Source: Sambucus nigra (taxonomy: Eukaryota > Streptophyta > Magnoliopsida > Dipsacales > Adoxaceae). Taken from it: 64,000 nucleotides of DNA. The stretch lies in assembly GCA_949130495.1 (NCBI GenBank), contig OX422221.1:23943917-24007916 (forward strand). The letters run 5' to 3'. Below the pieces are notes generated by a model that ran no database searches, was not told where the DNA came from, and saw nothing but the letters and a program-made list of their open reading frames with translations. Shown here one piece after another: positions 1-10,764 of the stretch (positions are counted from its first letter, which is position 1; the number at the start of each line of letters is the position of its first letter). The translations under genes and the position numbers were made by a program.

Positions 1-16
1 TGGAAATGTTTCCAAG

Positions 17-3000
17 ATGATCGAGTTTTTGGCGGTCGACATTGATTCACCGTATCAGGCCATCCTCGGCAGGGGATGGCTTCATGCGATGAAGGCAGTC
101 TCCTCGACCTACCATCAGAAGCTCAAATATGTTACCGAGCGAGGAGTAATGGAGATACACGACGACCAGGCGATGGCAAGGAAGTGCTTCATAGCGGCCA
201 TTCGACTAAAGCCAGAGAAAAAAGCCGATCAACCCAGCGAGAAAGTGGAGGAAGGTGCAATTCCTTCCAAATAGCAATTAAAATATGGAAGGCCTGGAGT
301 GGAAGAGACCAGGCTCCTCCCCTCCGAGAGTGTCGTCGAGGACCTGGTAGAAGTGGCGGCTAGGGAAGGCGACAATAGCAGAGTCTTCCTGATCGGAGCG
401 TCACTCACCGACCAAGAGCAAAAGGAGTTGTCAACCTTACTCAGAAGAAACATAGATGTTTTCGCTTGGGAACCTTATGAGCTGCCAGGAATCGATCCCA
501 ATATGGTCTGCCACCAGTTGCACGTCGATCCCATATTCAAGCCGATAACGCAGAAGGCACGGTGAACTGCTCCCGAGAAGGCCAGAGCAATAGAAAAAGA
601 AGTTGAAAAACTGCTGGATGCAGGATCCATACGGGAAGTGCAATTCCCCAAATGGTTATCCAACCCAGTGGTAGTTCCGAAAAGCAATGGAAAGTGGAGA
701 GTTTGCATAGACTTCACTGACCTCAACAAAGCCTGCCCCAAGGATAGCTTCCCTCTTCCAAAAATAGACCAACTAGTAGACGCCACCACAGCTCACGAAC
801 GAATGAGTTTCCTGGACGCGTACTCAGGATATCACCAGATTCCCTTATACGCCCCAGATCAGGACAAAACGGCGTTTATCACGATGGTTGGCTTATATTG
901 TACAAGGTCATGCCTTTTGGGCTCAAAAATGCAGAGACAACCTATCAGCGGCTAGTTACTAAAATGTTCAAGAATCAAATGGGAGACACAATGGAGGTCT
1001 ACATCGACGACATGCTCGTCAAGAGCAAGGAGAAGGAGAATCACCTCTCGGACCTGTCAAGTACCTTCGAAATCCTCAGGAAGTACCGAATGAAACTTAA
1101 TACGAGCAAGTGTTCCTTCGGTGTCCAGTCAGGGAAGTTTCTTGGATATTTGGTCAGCAAGCGAGGCATAGAGGCTAATCCGGACCAGATTGATGCAATC
1201 AACAGAGTGCAACCTCCTCGCACAATCCGGGATGTACAGAAGCTCACTGGAATGCTCGCTGCTCTAAATCGTTTCATTTCTAAATCCTCCGAGAGATGCA
1301 AGCCTTTCTTCCAACTCTTAAAGGGCAGCAAAATAGTAGAGTGGAGCCCAGATTGCTCGCGAGCATTGGACGAGCTCAAGTCCTACCTAAGCACTCCACC
1401 ACTGCTTGTCATACCACAGCAAATGGACTCTTTGTACCTCTACCTCTCTGTATCCAGTCATACTGTCAGCTCGACACTAATGTGCGAAGTTACAGGAATC
1501 CAACATCCCGTCTATTACGCGAGCAAAACCTTATTAGATGCCGAGCAGCGCTACCTACCATTGGAAAAGCTCGCATTCGGCCTAGTAATAGCCTCGAGAA
1601 AGCTGAAGCATTACTTCGAAGCTCATACGATCATCGTCCTTACATCACACCCCCTCAAGGCTATCCTAAGGAAGGCGGATTTGTCAGGCAGACTGTCTAA
1701 ATGGTCAGTCGAGCTCGGCCGGTTTTGACATCCAATTTCAACCAAGGACATCTATCAAGGGTCAAATCCTCGCTGATTTCATAGCTGAATTCACAGGCGA
1801 AGAACCCTCCGACCAGCCTAAGCAAACAGAGCAAAACAACCAAGCTACAGTGGAAAGATGGAAACTATTCGTTGATGGAGCCTCCAACTCAAAGGGGGCA
1901 GGGGTAGGAATTGTTCTCATCACTCCAGAAAACACAGTCCTTGAACAAGGAATCAGGCTGGGATTTGCAGCCTCCAATAACGAAGAAGAATACGAAGCCT
2001 TAATAGCAGGTCTCCAAAAAGCGCCAACTCTGGGAGCAAAGTGTTTACAGGTATTCGGTGATTCGCAACTAGTTTCCAACCAGATAAGTGGAGACTATAA
2101 CGCAAAGGATGAAAGAATGGCAGCCTACCTCTCCTTGGTGAAAAACTTGATGACGAGCTTTGAAGAGATCAACATCCAGCAGTTTCCCAGGGGGCAAAAT
2201 AGCCACTCTGATGCGTTAGCAGCCCTGAGTTCGGCAGTTGATTCTAGCCTTAAAAGGGTGATCCCTATCGATTTCCTCAGTGGCCCAAGCATTTACCCCA
2301 ACTGCGAGCTGCCAAACGCGAAACCAATACTCCAATTGGAATCAGCCCCCAGCTGGATAGATCCCTTGAAGGACTATTTAAAGGACGGAATGCTTCCAGA
2401 GGACAAGAGAACTGCCCACCAGATAAGGGTCAAAGCTATTCACTTTCACTTATCCATAGGAGGCGACTTGTATAAAAGATCTTTCTCCGGTCCCTACCTT
2501 AGATGCGTCCACCCAGGCGATGTCAAGGCAGTGCTTCACGAGCTTCACGAAGGAATCTGTGGAAGACATGTCGGAGGAAGGTCTCTAGCCTTCCGAGCAA
2601 TGAAGGAAGGCTATTGGTGGCCATACATGCAAAAGGACTCCGCAGTATATGTCCGCAAATGCCTGAAATGCCAACTTCACGCTCCTATGGTCCACCAGCG
2701 AATTAAAATCCCTGACCAGCCCCTGGCCTTTCGCCTAATGGGGAATGGACATCGTGGGACCACTACCCACCGCTGACGGCAATCGCAAATACCTGTTGGT
2801 TGCAACTGACTACTTTACCAAGTGGATCGAGGCAGAACCACTGGCGAACATCCGAGATGCTGACATGATAAGGTTCATATGGAGGAATATAATCACTCGA
2901 TTCGGAATCCCCAGAACCATCATCACTGACAATGGAACACAGTTCGAGAGTGGCCCTTTTCAGGACTTCTGCAATGAACACGGGATCAGGCACCACTTCA

Positions 3001-3584
3001 GCTCGGTGGCCTACCCTCAAAGCAACGGACAAGCTGAAGCTTCCAATAAAACAGTGATCGCTGGATTGAAGAAGCGGTTAGAGCGATCCAAAGGCGCATG
3101 GGCAACCGAGCTACCGCATATCCTATGGGCATACATAACGACTCCTAGGCGAGCAACAGGAGAAACGCCATTCTCACTAACATATGGTATGGAGGCAATC
3201 ATCCCACTAGAGACGGGATTGCCAACAATGAGATCCGACCTTGTCGAACAAGGACAGAACGATGAGGCTTTTCTCGCTGAACTCGACCTAGCCGACGAGT
3301 GCAGGGAACTTGCCCTAGTGAAACTAGCGAGCTATCAGCAACAGCTCGCGAAGCACTACAGCAAAAGGGTCAACCCAAGGAGATTCAAAGTTGGGGACTA
3401 TGTTCTAAGAAAGGTCCTGGGCAACACAGTGAAGCCATCAGACGGTAAGCTGAGCCCAAACTGGGAAGGACCTTATAAGATAATTAGAGACGACCTGCAA
3501 GGTGCCTATCATTTGAAAACGATGGAGGGCAGGGAGATACCACGAGCATGGAACGCAGCTAATCTCAAGAAATTCTATTTTTAG
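17..3584 (+). pseudogene. Tat-lineage pol polyprotein, disrupted
   Basis: This region would encode the replication and integration enzymes of the element. Segments in order are the protease-downstream linker (17-274); reverse transcriptase (about 580-1400) with the YIDD active-site motif near 1000; first RNase H (about 1400-1725); second RNase H (about 1856-2250) with FVDGAS, EEYEAL and GDSQ blocks; integrase zinc-binding H-H-C-C (about 2540-2675); and integrase core (2745-3584) with ITDNGTQFE. In-frame stops are TAG at 272-274 and TGA at 563-565. The frame changes near 900, near 1725 and near 2740, each explained by one gained or lost base. The last frame ends at 3584. It is a clear relic with no chance of making one protein. 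Confidence 0.9.
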
Positions 3585-4121
3585 GAATTCTATTATTAAA
3601 TCTTTTATTGTATTCGTTATGTGAAAGGACAGTTCATTTCCCATTTCACTAATGAAAATCTCTCAGTTGATCACTCTCTAATTAGTAACAGTTATATTTT
3701 ATTACACATCCCTTCCAAATCATAGGCATAAAGGTCGACATAGCAGGGGAACACCCCTCCTCAGGTCATCGTCATGAAGCACGACAGACCTCTTAGCATT
3801 GCCCCTAGCAATATATGAAGCCCTACAGAGTATTCTTAGGCATCAAACCTACTTTGGTTAAACAAAATCCTGATCGGATGAAGACATCCAATACCAGGTG
3901 TGTTCTCGCCAATTGCCCTACTTAGGCCTAAGGGAGTGTGACGACACAACCTAAAAGGTAAAGTGGGGGCACAATGGTATTCTTGCATTATACTGGACTG
4001 GGGGGACACTCGCTTGACAAAATAAAAAGGATTATGAAGAAGCAAAAATATAAAAAGATTGATGAACACGTTTAGTCGGCAAAATGGCCAAAAACGCAAA
4101 CTTTTCGTTAATCCTTTATAC
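3585..4121. other. Spacer between integrase and antisense gene of the Tat element
   Basis: No gene is visible here. The stretch holds the end of the sense transcript region and the probable 3' flank of the antisense gene. The reading frames present are short and show no recognisable domain. Confidence 0.5.
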
Positions 4122-6103
4122 TTACAAACAATGATAATACTCGTCAAAGAGTGGGGACGCAACGTCCACCCCAGCATCCACGAGAGCCTTATTCCACCCT
4201 TTCTTGAAGTTCAGACGGCTGATATAGCCTATCTGAACTTCAGCGTCCTCATACGCAGTAGCCCAGCCAGAGTTGTATGAGTCCTCCTTAAGGGTGGCTG
4301 CTTGGGCTTTCTCCGCCTCCAGTTGCTCGGCCAGAACCCTGTTCTTATCTGCAAGGTCTAGCTTTCTCGTTCACACCAAATCATAAGCCTTCCTCAGCTC
4401 GCCCAGCTCCCTGACCGCATCATCTCTCTCGCGAGCAAAATTGACAATGGCCAGGTCAGATGAAACTCGAGCTGCATCAGCAGCCTTCAGGTCGGCCTCC
4501 AACTGAGAGCCCCTGGCTTCCAGAGCAGATTTTTGTTGTTCCAGCTCACCATTCCTCCTCACCTGCTCGTCGCGAGAGCTATAGAGCACAGCGAAGTCGG
4601 TCACAAACTGCAAAGAATAAAGAAGAAATCAAGAAGAAGAAACCATCAAGACTTGTTAAAATAAATTGAGAATTAGAAGAGAACTTTACCAAGGCAAGCC
4701 TCTGGCTAGGTTGCAGAGCCAGTTGATCGGACCCCAACGCCCTATGGCGATCTGCAGGAAGGACTTCTCTCTCGAGCAGCGCAGGGGCTAGCTGAGGAGA
4801 AGTGTCCACCGAAGCCCCCTCAGGCAGGGCAGATACTGGGACCAGGGTTTGACCTATTTTGGTCCTCAATTCCATCTTCCTCCTCTCCTCCTCCTTTTCT
4901 CTCTCCCTTCTCTTTCTCTCCTCCACTTTCTTCTTCTCTTCCACCTTCCTCCTCCTCTCCTCCTCCTTTTTCCTCTCCCTCTCTCTCACCTGCTCCTCCT
5001 CTCTCCTCTTCTTCTCTTGATCCTGAGAAGAAGGCCGAGAACCAGTAGCTATGACCCCATATGCAGACTTCAGTTTCTTGGACCTCTGTGCAAGGAGCAC
5101 GTCATCATCATCGTCATCATCTCTGATCAAATTCTTCCTGGGAGGCATCTCTTCACCAGAACTGTTGTAAGTGCTCGACGATCCTTGAGCTTCAGAATCC
5201 TCCTCAGAATTAGAAGAACTGCTACTGACCGAGCTCCCTCCACCAAGATTACCGACAGGCTCACTTTCAGAGCTCCTCTCCTCTTCGTCCAACTGGATTA
5301 GCTCGGCAGTAGTCTCTTCGAAGGAAGGAAACTTCGGAACACTGTCCACAGGTCGTGCTATGAAGCTAGAGCCTACGTTCTTATACTCTAACAAGAAAGC
5401 GGAAGATCTTGGATGCTCGCCGTCACCCAAAGGCTCTCTGATGTTCCAAGCTTTAACCAACTCAGAAATTCGGACCTCGCTAAGAGCAGGCTCCAAGTTC
5501 CGTGACCTCGCTGTAAAAGAAAACGCAGAAAGGTGTCAGAAAAGTCATAAGTCAGCAGAGATTGAAGCAACAGTATAAATATCTACCTATATATTCTTCC
5601 TTATAAAAGGGAACAGTGAATCTTTTAGACATTGACCCTTCAGATTGGGGAGAGAACTGCCAATTCCTAACAAGAAAACCTTCCTGCCAGTAGTCCTTAT
5701 GGGAATCAGGTAGATTTACTACCAATACCCTATCAGGGCTCCTAGCTTTGAGGTACAGGACACCTGAACTAGTTCGAGAGAAGGAGCAACAAAAGCAGAC
5801 CTCGGCAAGCCCTAACCTTGTGCCATACAATTGATTTATCCTATGCATGTCGTTCACTATTTTCCATACATTGGGCGAACATTGTGCAGGTACAATACTA
5901 AAATTGCTAAAGAAATGCAAAAATAGATCATTAGGGGGAAAAGTAAGTCCCCCCTAGGAAAGAAACAAAGCATGAATCCAGTGGGCATCCTCTATATCCC
6001 TAATGTTCCTAGGAGGCGAGGCACAACACTCAATCTCTACCCGCTCAGGAATGTTGTAGAATTTTCTAAATTCCGAGATTGACCTATTTCCTATCTTCGC
6101 CAT
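4122..6103 (-). pseudogene. Antisense three-exon gene of the Tat element (putative gypsy-type transposon protein family), two stops
   Basis: The gene reads against the retroelement. The ATG is at 6103 and the exons are 6103-5587, 5510-4690 and 4607-4122. Introns are 76 and 82 bp with GT-AG ends, and the frame joins exactly (phase 1, then phase 0), giving about 607 codons. Exon 1 carries the conserved globular part (for example VWKIVNDMHRINQLYGTRLG). Exon 2 has an acidic and serine-rich stretch, a run of seven Asp, and a long Glu/Arg/Lys helix expected to form a coiled coil. Exon 3 is also coiled-coil-like. Only two in-frame stops break it: TAG at 5954-5956 and TGA at 4371-4373. The exon 1 part matches the gene at 25458. 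Such antisense ORFs are known from some Tat elements; the function is unknown. It resembles the Pfam family described as putative gypsy-type transposon, judged by memory of that family. Confidence 0.75.
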
Positions 6104-6456
6104 TGGAAAATACAAGAAAAGCTACAACAAAGAGAAAATGCAAAGGGCACGAGAAACTTACAAGACAGAAGATCAGGTCAAGTGACGAAGAAGCAACGAG
6201 AATGGAGATCGAAAGTAGAAGGTACGAAGCGCAAGATTTCACAGAAGGTAGAAGAGTGCTGGAAAAGCTGAAACGACGAAAAGAAATGAGCCTTATTCCA
6301 ACAAACCTTCAAAATCTAATCATATCGCACAGTAAGCGAAGCGGCTGCCGCCAGAAATCGACTCTACAGATCCCGAGGAATTGCAACACGGCTATTATGG
6401 CTAATCATTCAAATCTGTTGGGCCCACATGCATGGCACAACAAATTTAGGGGCAAT
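6104..6456. other. 5' flank of the antisense gene and polypurine tract of the Tat element
   Basis: This is the presumed promoter side of the antisense gene. It ends in a purine-rich stretch (TTTAGGGGCAAT, about 6445-6456) just before the LTR, fitting a polypurine tract for plus-strand priming. Confidence 0.45.
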
Positions 6457-6890
6457 TGTGGGTACCCGGAATTTAGTACTATAGGCCTGGACGAGTAGCC
6501 CAGCCCTAGCAGCCCAAAGTCCAGGCCCCTCATCTTTTGTATTGATCCAATTTCCCCACGATCCCATGATGGGAAGTTATAGGGGAGCACGATCCCATGA
6601 AAGGAAGTTATAGGGATGATGGCTAATTTGGAGGAACCCATCATCTCCACTAACTAACATACACATATATAAATTAAACCCTAGGTCCGGGGCAAAGGAC
6701 AAGTTGTATTCTCTGTACTCATTCTCTGGAATATTGAGAAATAATACTGACTGCACCACCGTGGACGTAGGCACATCTTTGCTGAACCACGTACATCCGT
6801 TGTTGTGTGATTGTCGTTTTATTTTCTTTGTTCTTTCTTGGTCATTACTTCTCTCATATTTATTTGTGCTGCACAACCATTGTCTCCACA
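6457..6890 (+). repeat. 3' LTR of the Tat element
   Basis: The LTR begins TGTGGGTACCC after a purine-rich tract and probably ends TGTCTCCACA. It contains a TATA-like ATATATAAATT near 6665 and the block GTGGACGTAG followed by GCTGAACCAC (about 6762-6792), which is common in plant LTRs near the R/U5 region. The 5' partner is outside the window, so neither edge can be proved by comparison. Confidence 0.6.
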
Positions 6891-7227
6891 ATAAGATATT
6901 AAATTTTTGTTTATATAGTTTTTAATTCTTATTTTTAAATTATCGATTTATGTGACATGCTACAGTTGATTGACATGTTATGAGTGTGGTTCCGTGCTAG
7001 CGGCTTGATTAATTTATCTTTACGGTCTATTTTAAATATTTTTATAGGGTAAAATAATATCAATTAAAATATAAGACAATAAATTTTCGTTTATACAATT
7101 TTTAATTCTTATTTTTAAATTATCGGTTTATGTGACATGCTACAGTTGATTGACGTATTATGAGTGTGGTTTCGCGCCAGCGGCTTGATTAATTTATCTT
7201 TACGGTCTATTTTAAATATTTTTACTT
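6891..7227. repeat. Tandem duplication, period about 180 bp
   Basis: The sequence starting ATAAGATATTAAATTTTTG at 6891 recurs with few changes from 7071. Both copies contain the stretch from TATGTGACATGCTACAGTTGATTGAC through CGGCTTGATTAATTTATC. It lies between the Tat LTR and the Harbinger ORF1 and may be part of the Harbinger 5' region. No coding content is visible. Confidence 0.75.
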
Positions 7228-7290
7228 TGAAACCTTATTTTATTTTTATGTTAATTCAAGTTATTATATTGTTGATGTAATTGGTTAGAT

Positions 7291-8333
7291 ATGGCTCTAA
7301 AAGAATCGAAAGTAACTCCACGGTCGAAATTTACGGGCACTAGTTTAGGCAAAGATTTTATAGATGTGTGTTTAAAAGAAATTAGCAGGGAAGGGTATAG
7401 TGAAACATCGGTGAAGACTGTGTCATGGAATAGGATCATCCAAGAATTGAAAACAAAATACAATCACGAATTTGATCAAAAACAGTTAAAGAACCAGTGG
7501 GACTATCTTCGAAAATCTTATTTCGCTTGGAGAGTGCTTGTGAATAGGACTGGTCATGGGTACAATGCAGAAACAGGGACTTTTGATTGGCCAGATGATG
7601 TTTGGGATGACATTATAAAGGCAAGAATTAAACATATGTTTTGTTTATATAGTTTTTTTAATCATAAATTAAATATTAGTTTAACTTTTTGTTCTTAATT
7701 CAACAGAAGTACCCTAGCACAAAAAAGTTTAGAAACAAGCCTCTGGAAGATAGAGATTTACTTACAACATTGCTTGAGGCTACCATGGCAACTGGGGATG
7801 AGGCATTTAGTCCTATGCATTCTTTACCTCAAGAGAACCCCCACAATCAACGTTCACTTGAAGAGGATGATGTAGAAATTTTCAGAGAGATTGAAACATT
7901 TGATACTCAAGGAGACCAACCAATTTATGATAGCTATTTCACTGATTATACCTTTCAGGATGTACGTACCAATGCTACTTCAGATCAAGGAGGAAGAAAA
8001 TCTGTAGACCCAAAACAAGGAGGGAGAAGTGACGTAGGCTCCTTACGCCAATCAAAAAAGCGTACTAGAAGAGAGAATGATGACCCATTTATGAAAAAAG
8101 TTGATGATCTTATTGATATTATCAAGAGTGATCGTGGCGAGGATAAAAAAATCTTAGATGATTGTGTCACATCTATGAAGGAATTGATGGCTTTAGGTTT
8201 ATTGGATACTAATCTTTATATTGCGGCCATGAAAGCGTTTGGGGACAATGTGGAGTATAGAAAGTTGTTTTTCATGATGGAAAGTAATGAGCATAGAGTA
8301 TGCTTCCTCAATAGTATAATGCAAGAGATTTGA
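7291..8333 (+). CDS. PIF/Harbinger ORF1, Myb/SANT-like DNA-binding protein
   Basis: Exon 1 is 7291-7620 and exon 2 is 7707-8333, together 318 codons plus stop. The intron 7621-7706 starts AAG|GCAAGA and ends CAACAG|AAG, so it is a GC-AG intron in phase 0, and the frame is kept across it. The N-terminal part (WNRIIQELKTKYN... KNQWDYLRKSY, residues about 45-80) is the Myb/SANT-like fold found in Harbinger ORF1 proteins, followed by KYPSTKKFRNKPL after the splice. The middle is acidic and the C-terminus ends in a helical stretch common to these proteins. In characterised relatives ORF1 binds transposon ends and helps bring the transposase into the nucleus. No stop or frameshift is seen, unlike its partner ORF2. 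Confidence 0.75.
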
Positions 8334-8519
8334 GTAGTTAGGTTATTTGAGATCTTAGATCAGTCTTTTTTTTTTTTTTCTATCGTATGATGACATTTAA
8401 AGAGATTGATTAGTTATGATATTTGTTTAATTTAAGTCATTCATGTTCCTTTTTACATATTGGTTCAGATATCTCCCAATTATTATTTTACAATTTACAT
8501 TTTTTTGTGATGTAGTAAA

Positions 8520-9736
8520 ATGACTCCAAAGCAAAGGTTGTTGATGTGTGTTGTTGCAATAATTACAATGTTTAAACTTATTAAACAACGTACACGTGTG
8601 AGACAAAAGTTATGTACATCATTGCTTTCGGGAAAGGCGTATTTACAAGAACTTTTAGATGGATCACCCACACAAATGTTTGATTTATTTAGGATGAGGA
8701 CAAATGCATTTCTTGAGCTATGCGATCACTTTCGCGAAAGAGGGTGGCTTAATGATAGTAGACATATAGACGTTGAAGAGAAAATGGCATTTTTTTTAGG
8801 AATTATTGGTCACAATCATCGAAATTGAGTAATAAAATACCGATTCCAACATTCCGGACAAACTATAAGTAAGTATTTTCATGAAGTATTGTGGGCAATG
8901 CTTTATTTTTTTCTAAGAGATTATAGTGCCTCCTGTTTTTAATGGATCTATTGGAGAAATTCGATCACATCGACGTCTTAGGGAAAGACCATTCAAAGGG
9001 GCTATTGGAGCACTTGATGGTACACTAATTAATGCACATATTCCGGTGGATAAACAAATCCCTTTCAAAGGACGAGGCAGAAAGGAATGTTTTCAAAATG
9101 TTATGGCCGTATGTGATTTCAATATGAAATTTATATATGTTATGGCCGGATGGGAGGGGATAGTGCACGATTCACGAGTGTTAAATGAGACTTTGTGTCA
9201 TCCAAGCAACAAATTTCCATTACCCCCTGAAGGTGATATTTGTTGTTATTATTATTTTTTTACAACTATTGTATTTGTTTATTACTATTTGTCTTATTTG
9301 CATTTTTGTTATTGTTGCATGTATGTATTATTTGTGTGATGCTGCATACACCCACACTAGGGGCTTTATGTGCCCCTACAAAGGCACAGGATACTGATTG
9401 TCGGATTTTAGTCGTGATGGTCAAGTTAGAGATAAGAAGGAGAAATTCAACCATGGACATGCTAGATTAAGAAATGTGATTGAGAGGACATTCGCTGTTT
9501 TAAAGAATAGATTCGCAATATTGCATAGAATGACTCCTTATAGTTTTCGAACCCAAGTACACATTGTTGTCGCATGCATGGCAATACATAACTTCCTTCG
9601 TCGAGTATCACTTAATGATCCATTATTTCAGATATATGAAGATGATGATGTGGACATGCCAACCGAGCCTTCAGTAGATAGTGAACAAGCAGAAGCTCCA
9701 CCAAATTATGATCAAATATTTGGACGAGCATCGTAA
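8520..9736 (+). pseudogene. PIF/Harbinger transposase (DDE type), disrupted
   Basis: The three catalytic blocks are still readable: first Asp in IGALDGTLI (near 9010), second Asp in WEGIVHDSRVL (near 9160-9185), and Glu in NVIERTFAVLKNRF (near 9475-9515). Damage includes TGA at 8826-8828, a frameshift near 8900-8930, and TGA at 9395-9397 where the family has Trp. An intron normally splits the gene after PPEG. Its donor is visible at 9232, but the expected acceptor near 9315 reads GCAT where GCAG would be needed. The protein cannot be made as a whole, so any mobility would need help in trans. Confidence 0.85.
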
Positions 9737-10171
9737 CAGGAAACGATTAATTTACGTGATAAAATTACAGATCAATTATTTAGTAGAACTTATGATTTAT
9801 AATTCAGGTTTTTTAGTATTTTGTGACTTTTAATATCTACTTAATCACTTTTTACATATTTTTAAACATTTTATACTACGCAAATTCCTTACTTCTTGGA
9901 ATGACTAATATTATTTACATATTAAATTGCATATTATGTGTAATAATATTTATTTACGATCCTGAATGTTTTAAATATAAATTTTGTTTATAAAATAAAT
10001 ATAAGGGTAAAATGGTCCAAATAATCTGCATTCAGATTTCAGACATAAATTTGCAAACAAACAGCATACATTCAGATATTTAATTCAGACAGCAAACAAA
10101 CAACTTTTTCAGATTCAGACTTCATACTTCAGATTCAGACTTCAGATTCAGACAAAAAAACAAACGCAACC
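9737..10171 (+). repeat. 3' untranslated and subterminal region of the Harbinger element
   Basis: This stretch is AT-rich and non-coding. From about 10020 it holds a cluster of related motifs built on CAGATTCAGACTTCAGATTC, ending in AAACAAACGCAACC and a TAA. Subterminal repeats of this kind are typical binding sites for the element's own proteins. Confidence 0.6.
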
Positions 10172-10178
10172 TAAGTAT

Positions 10179-10764
10179 TCAATAAACTATTATGATCTGG
10201 ATGAACTTCAGATTCACAATGATCTTTTGCTGGTTGTTGATCATTGGAATCAATTTTCGTGTTCCCTTATTGCTCCACCTCAAACTCCAGTCTATCACTT
10301 GTGTGTCTACTTCTACAACTTTTCCTGTTTCGCCTCTCATATTATCTTTGTACATCTCATTTTCACTGAATACACTAGCAGTCCCTGGATTTTTAGAATT
10401 CAGACTCCGAATCGTGTATCCTCTCACTCCATGTAGATACCCAATAAAAACACACTTTATAACTCGATGATCAAGCTTTCCCAGTTTTTTGTGTACAATG
10501 CAATGGACCTAAAAAATCTCAAGTTTTCATATTTCGCAGGCTCATTGGAACCCAATTCCAAAGGAATTTTGAAGTCAATAGTAGATGAAGGCATCTATTG
10601 ATCAAATAACACGCAGTCTCCTTTTGCCCAAAACACCTTAGGCAAACCATAGTGTAAAAACATATACCTCACTCTTTCCATAATTGTCATATTCATTCTC
10701 TCAACTAGTCCATTTGGTTGAGGTGTACCTTTTATTGACAAATGTCTGATGAGTCCTTCTTTCT
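10179..10764 (-). pseudogene. Ty1/copia integrase fragment, truncated (block A)
   Basis: Read on the minus strand, the core-end motif GTPQPNGLVERMNMTIMERV and following residues (about 10600-10757) match the integrase C-terminal side of copia elements. Next comes the region after integrase, with CVFIGYLHGVRGYT-like sequence (about 10390-10480). Stops separate the pieces. At the upstream side the similarity ends abruptly at 10764; at the downstream side the block meets the Harbinger end. The fuller version of this remnant is at 44280-46947. Confidence 0.7.

Larger units (their letters stand above)
1..6890 (+). mobile_element. Ty3/gypsy LTR retrotransposon, Tat lineage, 5' end outside window
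   Basis: The order is protease end, reverse transcriptase, RNase H, a second plant-type RNase H, integrase, a long 3' region and a 3' LTR. The extra RNase H between the first one and integrase is a known mark of the Tat/Ogre/Retand group. The 3' region carries a spliced gene on the opposite strand (4122-6103). The pol frame is broken many times, so the copy is dead. The 5' LTR, gag and most of the protease lie left of the window. The right edge at 6890 is inferred from an LTR-like end TGTCTCCACA and is uncertain by some tens of bases. Confidence 0.85.
7228..10171 (+). mobile_element. PIF/Harbinger DNA transposon, 5' terminus not found
   Basis: Two genes of the superfamily lie in the same direction: a Myb/SANT-like ORF1 and a DDE transposase. 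The 3' end reads ACAAACGCAACC followed by TAA (10172-10174), fitting a terminal repeat GGTTGCGTTTGTTT on the other strand and the 3-bp target duplication typical of the superfamily. About 10020-10171 is rich in CAGATTCAGACTT-type subterminal repeats. No matching 5' terminus is seen before 7228, so it is either lost or displaced by the Tat insertion. The left coordinate is a placeholder. Confidence 0.75.

Noticed and set aside
4849..5301. 150-codon forward frame rich in Leu and Ser
   Set aside because: It is the complement of the Glu/Arg/Lys coiled-coil part of the antisense Tat gene, which explains its openness.
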